Both the position numbers and the translations under genes were made by a program. 38,778 bases of DNA from Kineosporia sp. A_224 (GTDB lineage Bacteria > Actinomycetota > Actinomycetes > Actinomycetales > Kineosporiaceae): assembly GCF_002198655.1 (NCBI RefSeq), contig NZ_MWLN01000099.1, positions 1-38,778 of the forward strand. Direction: 5' to 3'. Below the pieces are notes generated by a model. It worked only from the letters and a program-made list of their open reading frames with translations. It searched no databases and was not told the origin of the DNA. Shown piece after piece: positions 33,627-38,778 of this stretch (position 1 is its first letter; the number at the start of each line of letters is the position of its first letter).

Positions 33627-33942
33627 CAGACCGGCACACCACAAGATCCCGAGTCGCCACGGCAACGGCTGCGCGCAACGCGAGGAGCACACCCGCGCTT
33701 GGGCTGTGAGCACCCCACCCGGCACCCACCGGGCAGGGCACGCTCGACCTCAGACCCGCGAACCAGCTCCCGCCGAACACCGCCCTGCGGTAACCAACCC
33801 GCGAATATCAGCATCGACCGCGCCGTCGACACGACACGCTGCGCACGCCGAACCCACCGACACGGGCCACAGAAAGCGAGGCGCCGCCGGACAACCACCC
33901 GGCGGCGCCTCGCCATGCCACTTGACAAGCCAGACCTACATA
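33627..33942. other. Intergenic region after IS110 transposase
   Basis: This 316-bp stretch has no convincing gene. It should contain the right end of the IS110 element and, nearer the aldehyde dehydrogenase, a strong terminator hairpin (33876-33913). The exact element end cannot be set from one copy. Confidence 0.6.
33876..33913 (-). terminator. Intrinsic terminator of the aldehyde dehydrogenase gene
   Basis: A perfect 15-bp stem (33876-33890 with 33899-33913) encloses an 8-base loop. On the minus strand the stem is followed by TTTCTGT, a short T-rich run. It lies about 30 bases downstream of the dehydrogenase stop, so it is a good rho-independent terminator for that gene. Confidence 0.85.
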
Positions 33943-35424
33943 TCAGCCCAGCTGGAACGGGTCGCGCGTACCGCCGGTGAGCTCGACGAACACCGATTTC
34001 GCCTCGAGGTACTCGTCGACCGCCGTCACACCGTTCTCCCGGCCGATGCCCGACAGGCCGTAGCCGCCGAAGGGCATGTTCGGCGCGACGACCCGGTAGG
34101 CGTTGACCCAGACCGTGCCGGCGCGCAGCCCGGCGGCGACCCGGTGGGCGCGGTGCACGTCCTTGGTCCAGACCGCACCGGCGAGGCCGTACGGGGTGTC
34201 GTTGGCGAGCGCCAGCGCCTGTGCCTCGTCGGTGAAGGTGTACGCGGCGAGCACCGGGCCGAACACCTCCTCGCGCACCACCGTCGCGCCGGGATCTGCG
34301 ACGACGACCGTCGGGCGGACGAACAGGCCGCCGAGGTCGGCGTCCGGCCCGCCGCCGCAGGCGATCGTCGCGCCCTCGGAGCGGGCACCGTCGAGGTAGC
34401 CGAGGACCTTCTCGTACTGCGGGCGGTTCGCGACCGGGCCCATCTCGGTCTCCGGCTGCGTCGGGTCGCCGAGCCGGATCGACTCGGCGCGGGCGACGAC
34501 CTTCTCGAGGAGCGCGTCCTTGACGCTCTCGTGGACGACGAGCCGGGACCCGGCCATGCAGGTCTGGCCGGTCGCGGCGAAGACGCCCGCGACGAGGCCG
34601 TTCGCGGCGGCGTCGAGGTCGGCGTCGGGGAACACCACCTGGGCGCTCTTTCCCCCGAGCTCGAGCGTCACCCGGTTGACGTTCGCGACGGCGGCCTGCG
34701 CGACCTTGACCCCGGTCGCCGTCGACCCTGTGAACGCGACCTTGTCGACGCCCCGGTGCGCCGCGAGCGCCTCACCCGTCGAGCGGTCCCAGCCGGTGAC
34801 GACGTTGAGCACACCCGCAGGAAGCCCCGCCTCGTGGAGCACCTGGGCGAACGCCACCGTCGACGCCGGCGAGTGCTCGGACGGCTTGACGACGCACGTG
34901 CACCCCGCGGCGAGCAACGGTGCGAGCTTCCACGTGAGGAGCATGAGCGGGGAGTTCCACGGCGTGATCGCCGCGACGACCCCGACCGGCTCGCGCACCG
35001 TGTACCCGAAGTAGGCCGGGTTGACCGGCGGCACGGTCCGGCCCTCGAGCTTGTCGGCGAGCCCGGCGAAGTACGAGTACCAGGTGCCGAGGCTCCGCAG
35101 CTGGCCGAGCATCTCGCGCAGGAGCTTGCCCGAGTCGCGCACCTCGAGCAGCGCGAGCCGCTCGGCGTTCGCGGTGATCGCGTCGCCGAGCCCGCGCAGC
35201 ACCGCGGCCCGGTCGAAGCCCGTCATCCGGCCCCACGGGCCCTCGAACGCCGCACGCGCCGACGCGACCGCGCGGTCGACGTCCGCCGGGCCGCCGTCCG
35301 CGAGCACCGCCCATGGCCGGCCCGCGTACGGGTCGAGGGACTCGAACGTCCGGCCCGACGCGGCGTCCACGACCTCGCCGTCGATGAACAGTCCGAACCG
35401 TTCGAGCGGGGTGTCGGCGGACAT
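33943..35424 (-). CDS. NAD(P)-dependent aldehyde dehydrogenase
   Basis: The protein has 493 aa. The ATG at 35424 has GAGGAG upstream. Catalytic Cys289 (GQTCMAGSR), general base Glu255 (LELGGKS) and Asn157 (TPWNSP) are present, with PSEHSPAS and FTGSTATG cofactor segments. The length fits the ALDH superfamily. It oxidises an aldehyde to an acid; the substrate is unknown. It follows the AceE-like gene on the same strand after 106 bases of repeats, so the two may share a role in carbonyl or alcohol metabolism. Confidence 0.95.
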   Translation of the reverse strand: MSADTPLERFGLFIDGEVVDAASGRTFESLDPYAGRPWAVLADGGPADVDRAVASARAAFEGPWGRMTGFDRAAVLRGLGDAITANAERLALLEVRDSGKLLREMLGQLRSLGTWYSYFAGLADKLEGRTVPPVNPAYFGYTVREPVGVVAAITPWNSPLMLLTWKLAPLLAAGCTCVVKPSEHSPASTVAFAQVLHEAGLPAGVLNVVTGWDRSTGEALAAHRGVDKVAFTGSTATGVKVAQAAVANVNRVTLELGGKSAQVVFPDADLDAAANGLVAGVFAATGQTCMAGSRLVVHESVKDALLEKVVARAESIRLGDPTQPETEMGPVANRPQYEKVLGYLDGARSEGATIACGGGPDADLGGLFVRPTVVVADPGATVVREEVFGPVLAAYTFTDEAQALALANDTPYGLAGAVWTKDVHRAHRVAAGLRAGTVWVNAYRVVAPNMPFGGYGLSGIGRENGVTAVDEYLEAKSVFVELTGGTRDPFQLG

Positions 35425-35472
35425 GCGGGCTCCTCGTCGTCGAGTCGTCGCGGTTGCGGCGGAACGCTAGCG

Positions 35473-35514
35473 GCAGAACGGATGCAGCGGAACGGGTGCG
35501 GCAGAACGGGTGCA
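35473..35514. repeat. 14-bp tandem repeat upstream of aldehyde dehydrogenase
   Basis: The sequence GCAGAACGGATGCA is followed by two variants (GCGGAACGGGTGCG, GCAGAACGGGTGCA) in direct tandem. It lies in the 106-bp gap between the aldehyde dehydrogenase and the AceE-like gene, where a promoter for the former could sit. Its role is unknown. Confidence 0.85.
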
Positions 35515-35530
35515 TCGGAAGGGACGGCGC

Positions 35531-37879
35531 TCAGCGCCCGAGCAGGTCGAGCGCCGCCTCGGCGACGGAGACTGCGTCGATCCCGTGCAGCCGGTACGCG
35601 TCCTGGACGCTGCTCGACCGGCCGAAGTCGGTGACGCCGAGGCAGCGGATCCGGTCTCCGCGCACCCCGGCGAGGAATGCCAGCGTGTGCGGGTGCCCGT
35701 CGAGCACCGTGACGAGCGGCGCCGGGTGCGCGGCCGGCAGCAGAAGGTCGCAGACCGCCGACCCGGTGCCCGCCGCGCGGCTGCCCCGCTGCTGGAACGA
35801 CCGGAAGACGAGATCGGCGCTCGTGAGGCAGACGACCCCGGCCGTGACACCGGCGGTCGCCAGGGTGTCCGCGGCGGCGAGCACCTCGGGCGTGACCGCG
35901 CCGACGCCGACGAGCGTGACGTCGTCCGCCGCCGGGTCGTGCGCACTCAGCCGGTAGCCGCCGGCGACCGCCTGCCGGCGCCGCCGTTCGAGGAGCGCCG
36001 GGTCGTCGGGCAGCCGGGCGAGCGCCGGGTCGACCGGCCGGGTCGAGAGCCGGAAGTACGCCGACGTCCCGCCCGGGACGCCGACCCGCGACATCGCGTG
36101 GAGGAAGCACCACTCGAGGTCCTGCCCGAACGCGGGCTCCCAGGCGACGCAGCCCGGCTGCTCGAGCCCGATCGACGGCGTCGTGATGCTCTGGTGCGCG
36201 CCGCCCTCCGGGGCGAGCGTCACGCCGGACGGCGTCCCCACGAGGATCGACTGGCCGCCCGCGTAGATCCCGAACGACCACGGTTCGAGGGCGCGCGAGA
36301 CGAACGGGTCGTAGAGCGTCGCGACGGGGATGAGCCGCTCGCCCCAGCGCGACCACGTCGCCCCGAGCTCACCGAGCAGCCCGACGAGGTTGACCTCCGC
36401 GATGCCGAGCTCGATGTGCTGCCCGGTCGGCACCTCCGCCCAACGCAGCACCCGCTCCGCGTCGTCCGCGAACCAGTCCCGCCGCTCGCGCACGGCCCAG
36501 ACACCGGTCTTGTTGATCCAGCCGCCGAGGTTCGTCGAGGACGCGACGTCCGGGCTGCACGTGACGACCCGGGCCGCGGTCGCCGGGGCGTCCCGGACGA
36601 GGTCCGCGAGCAGCCGCCCGAGCGTGGCCTGGGTGGAGAGCACCGAGCGGTGCGGCCGCCCGAGCGAGGTCGGCACGTCGACGTGCCCGGACGGCGTCAC
36701 CGGCTCCCGGCGCAGCGCCCGGCCGCGCGCGGCGCACAGGAGCGCGTCCGGGCTGCCCGGCGGGAAGGGCGCGAACGGGTCGTCGGCCGCGGCGCCGCAG
36801 GCGTCGGCCAGGGCGCTGAGCTGCGCCTCGTTGAGGAGCACCGAGTGGTTGTTCGGGTGGCCCTCGGTCGGCAGCCCGCGGCCCTTGACCGTGTAGGCGA
36901 AGACGACGGTGGGCCGGTGGGTGTCGACCTCGCGGAAGGTGTCGACGAGCAGCCCGAGGTCGTGGCCCCCGAGGTCGCGGACGGCGGACGCGAGGTGCGC
37001 GGGCGACAGCGACCCGAGCAGCGCGCGCAGGTCCGCCGACCCGCCGCCGGCGAGCAGCCGCTCGACGACCTCGGAGGTGTCGACCCGCAGGATCCGCTGG
37101 TACTCCTCGTTGGGCATCGCCTCCAACCGGCGCCGCAGCTCCGCTCCGCCCGGCTTCTCGAAGAGCGCGCTGACGACCCGGCCCCACTTGAGCGTGACGA
37201 CCTGCCAGCCGGCGGCCGCGAACATCCCCTGCAGCCGCTCGATCTGGATGTCGGGGACGACCCGGTCGAGCGACTGGCGGTTGAGGTCGACGACCCAGAG
37301 CAGCTCGCCGAGGCTCGCGACGGCCGGGTCGGCGACGGCCTCCCAGATCGCGCCCTCGTCGAGCTCGGCGTCCCCGAGCAGGCTGACGAACCGCCCGGCC
37401 TCCGGCGCCGTCGGCACGTGCGAGCGGACGTAGCGGTGCGCCATCGCCGCCCACAGCGCCGCCGTCGCCCCGATCCCGACCGACCCCGTCGAGAAGTCGA
37501 CGGTGCCCGGGTCCTTCGTGCGGCTCGGGTACGACTGCAGGCCCTTCGCGGTGCGCAGCGTCGGGAGCCAGGAGGCGTCGAGATCGCCGAGGAGGTGGTT
37601 CACCGCGTGCAGGACGGGTGAGGCGTGCGGCTTCACCGAGACCCGGTCGAACCGGGTCAGCTCCGAGAACCAGAGCGCGACCATGATGTCGACCATCGAC
37701 GCGGACGACGCCTGGTGGCCGCCGACCTTGACCCCGGTCGGGTCCTTGCGCCGGTTCGCGGCGTCGACGATCGCGGTCGCGAGCCAGAGCACCCGCCGGG
37801 AGATGCGGCGGAGCAGGTCGACGTCCACGGTCTGCCCGCCGGACCGGTCAGCGAGCCGGTCAGGGTCGGTCTGCGTCAT
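35531..37879 (-). CDS. AceE/transketolase-like thiamine-diphosphate enzyme (2-oxoacid E1-type)
   Basis: The protein has 782 aa with an ATG at 37879. The thiamine-diphosphate region LLGDAELDEGAIWEAVAD and WVVDLNRQSLD, and later YTVKGRGLPTEGHPNNHS, match the homodimeric pyruvate-dehydrogenase E1 (AceE) pattern; the central and C-terminal domains follow in the transketolase order. It is shorter than E. coli AceE (about 887 aa). No lipoyl E2 or E3 gene is adjacent, so it may be a stand-alone transketolase-like enzyme instead. It lies upstream of an aldehyde dehydrogenase on the same strand. Its 2-oxo substrate is unknown. Confidence 0.8.
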   Translation of the reverse strand: MTQTDPDRLADRSGGQTVDVDLLRRISRRVLWLATAIVDAANRRKDPTGVKVGGHQASSASMVDIMVALWFSELTRFDRVSVKPHASPVLHAVNHLLGDLDASWLPTLRTAKGLQSYPSRTKDPGTVDFSTGSVGIGATAALWAAMAHRYVRSHVPTAPEAGRFVSLLGDAELDEGAIWEAVADPAVASLGELLWVVDLNRQSLDRVVPDIQIERLQGMFAAAGWQVVTLKWGRVVSALFEKPGGAELRRRLEAMPNEEYQRILRVDTSEVVERLLAGGGSADLRALLGSLSPAHLASAVRDLGGHDLGLLVDTFREVDTHRPTVVFAYTVKGRGLPTEGHPNNHSVLLNEAQLSALADACGAAADDPFAPFPPGSPDALLCAARGRALRREPVTPSGHVDVPTSLGRPHRSVLSTQATLGRLLADLVRDAPATAARVVTCSPDVASSTNLGGWINKTGVWAVRERRDWFADDAERVLRWAEVPTGQHIELGIAEVNLVGLLGELGATWSRWGERLIPVATLYDPFVSRALEPWSFGIYAGGQSILVGTPSGVTLAPEGGAHQSITTPSIGLEQPGCVAWEPAFGQDLEWCFLHAMSRVGVPGGTSAYFRLSTRPVDPALARLPDDPALLERRRRQAVAGGYRLSAHDPAADDVTLVGVGAVTPEVLAAADTLATAGVTAGVVCLTSADLVFRSFQQRGSRAAGTGSAVCDLLLPAAHPAPLVTVLDGHPHTLAFLAGVRGDRIRCLGVTDFGRSSSVQDAYRLHGIDAVSVAEAALDLLGR

Positions 37880-37984
37880 CGGCGTCCTCGCTCCCCGGGC
37901 AGGTGTGCCTTCCGCGGAGCAGTTTGCACCGCCGTCCCAGGAGAGCGCGGATCGTGGCCCGCGGCGATCGCAGAACGAGACGCG

Positions 37985-38092
37985 TCACGGGGTGTGGAGC
38001 GCGATGACGCCCTGCACGGTGACGTGGGCGAGCAGGCCCAGGGCGGCGACGACGGCGAGCGCGAGGAGCACCTTGAGGGCAGGGCGGAGCAT
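37985..38092 (-). CDS. 35-aa single-pass membrane microprotein
   Basis: An ATG at 38092, preceded by a GGAAGGA ribosome site about 7 bases away, opens a 35-residue frame ending at TGA 37985-37987. It reads MLRPALKVLLALAVVAALGL, then LAHVTVQGVIALHTP: a basic N-terminus and one hydrophobic helix of about 20 residues. The good ribosome site and strong hydrophobicity support a real small membrane protein. It lies between the AceE-like gene and the permease; no function can be assigned. Confidence 0.5.
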   Translation of the reverse strand: MLRPALKVLLALAVVAALGLLAHVTVQGVIALHTP

Positions 38093-38123
38093 GGCGGGTC
38101 CTTCCGGAGAGGGTCGGGGACGG

Positions 38124-38225
38124 CGGTGCAGGAGGGTCACCGATGCAGGAGGGTCACCGGTGCAGGAGGGTCACCGGTGCAGGAGGGTCACCGGTGCAGG
38201 AGGGTCACAGGTGCAGGAGGGTCAC
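38124..38225. repeat. Six-copy 17-bp tandem repeat
   Basis: The unit CGGTGCAGGAGGGTCAC occurs six times from 38124 to 38225 with one or two substitutions per copy. It covers the gap after the permease gene and includes its stop codon (38222-38224) in the last copy. As 17 is not a multiple of three, expansion into the gene would alter the C-terminus. Confidence 0.95.
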
Positions 38226-38703
38226 AGGTGCGCGAGGCTGTCGCGGATCGTGAGCCGCGAGGCGCGGGACGCCGCGGCCCAGCCGGCCGCCGCGGCGCCG
38301 ACGAGCGCGAGCGCCGCCCAGGTCGCGACCCCCGGCGCCGACACGGTGAACGGCAGCGGCAGGTCGAAGGTCAGCTCGCCGACGAGGCGCTGCACGCTGC
38401 GCGAGACCGGCAGCGCGGCGACCGCGCCGAGCGCTCCGCCGAGGAGCCCGATGGCGAGGCTCTCGGTGAGGACGAGGCGCCGGATCGTGCCCGGCCCGGC
38501 GCCGAGCGTCTGCAGGACGCCGTACTCCCGCGTCCGCTCCGTCACCGAGATCGTCATCGCGGACGCCAGCCCGAGCACCCCGACGACCGCCATGAGCAGG
38601 GCCAGCGCGACGAGGGTGTCCACGAAGATCACGACGTGCTCGTCGACGGCGCTGCGCAGCTCGCGGCTCAGGGTCGTCGAGTCCGTGCGGTACCCCGCGG
38701 CGG
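38222..38703 (-). CDS. FtsX-like ABC transporter permease, C-terminal part
   Basis: About 160 C-terminal residues are present. The segments VDTLVALALLMAVVGVLGLA, then TISVTERTREYGVLQTLGAG and LTESLAIGLLGGALGAVAAL are membrane helices and the conserved cytoplasmic loop of FtsX/MacB-type permeases, which work with an ATPase to move lipids or lipoproteins or to regulate the cell wall. The 5' part is missing. The sequence beyond 38703 is the reverse complement of 38568-38642, so the true gene cannot be followed; any start read there would be false. The ATPase partner is not in the window. Confidence 0.85.
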
Positions 38704-38778
38704 CGAGCACGTCGTGATCTTCGTGGACACCCTCGTCGCGCTGGCCCTGCTCATGGCGGTCGTCGGGGTGCTCGGGCT
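38568..38778. repeat. 75-bp perfect inverted repeat ending at the window edge
   Basis: Bases 38568-38642 and 38704-38778 are perfect reverse complements, with a 61-base spacer. The left arm is inside the permease coding sequence, and the right arm reads the same coding sequence backwards up to the very last base. This is typical of a fold-back chimera or an assembly end artefact rather than a natural repeat. Confidence 0.9.

Noticed and set aside
37880-37984. RNA gene or riboswitch upstream of the AceE-like gene
   Set aside because: No tRNA-like cloverleaf or recognisable riboswitch core was seen; the stretch is short and unremarkable.
38124-38225. CRISPR array
   Set aside because: Units are contiguous 17-bp copies without variable spacers, and no cas gene is nearby.

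Overview
The window is about 38.8 kb of very GC-rich DNA. It has GTG/TTG starts, tight ATGA/GTGA overlaps, WYL and TetR regulators, a LexA box of the TCGAAC-N4-GTTCGA type and a DUF222/13E12 HNH protein. This points to a high-GC actinobacterium. The GH10 xylanase and overall gene style fit a plant-polymer degrader of the Micrococcales (Cellulomonas-like), but that placement is inference.

Layout: (1) 1-2.9 kb: the start of a secreted GH10 xylanase with a LacI-type operator at its promoter, a divergent MerR/sliding-clamp fusion, two small hypotheticals and a 23-bp perfect hairpin. (2) 2.9-8.3 kb: a signalling module made of a secreted subtilase with a Trp/Tyr-rich repeat tail, a membrane kinase-like protein whose phospho-acceptor His is Gly, a NarL-type histidine kinase, and a divergent NarL-type response regulator. 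(3) 8.3-14.8 kb: accessory enzymes and regulators (GNAT, DinB-like, WYL, STAS-like, alpha/beta hydrolase, methyltransferase, TetR). (4) 14.9-21.2 kb: an SDR plus acyl-CoA ligase pair beside the TetR gene, a zinc ribbon, a methyltransferase, an S51 peptidase, a GNAT and a ferredoxin-reductase-type flavoprotein. (5) 21.2-28.0 kb: a minus-strand glycan gene set (SPFH protein, small protein, two GT4 glycosyltransferases, a putative alpha/alpha-barrel protein, a GH130 phosphorylase/hydrolase, a cupin), mostly with 4-nt overlaps. (6) 28.1-33.9 kb: a mobile-element-rich segment with a degenerate IS1595-type transposase, an SOS-boxed DUF222-HNH gene, several tandem repeats and an IS110 transposase with a highly structured leader that is a candidate bridge RNA. 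(7) 33.9-38.8 kb: an aldehyde dehydrogenase, an AceE-like thiamine enzyme, a 35-aa membrane microprotein, a 17-bp tandem repeat and the C-terminus of an FtsX-type permease. The window ends in a perfect 75-bp inverted repeat that looks like a fold-back assembly artefact.

The strongest candidates for undescribed biology are the subtilase/His-less kinase/NarL two-component module, the MerR-clamp fusion, the GH130/GT4 glycan operon, and the IS110 leader structure that overlaps the transposase start. All functions are read from protein motifs and gene order by eye; no database search was possible.
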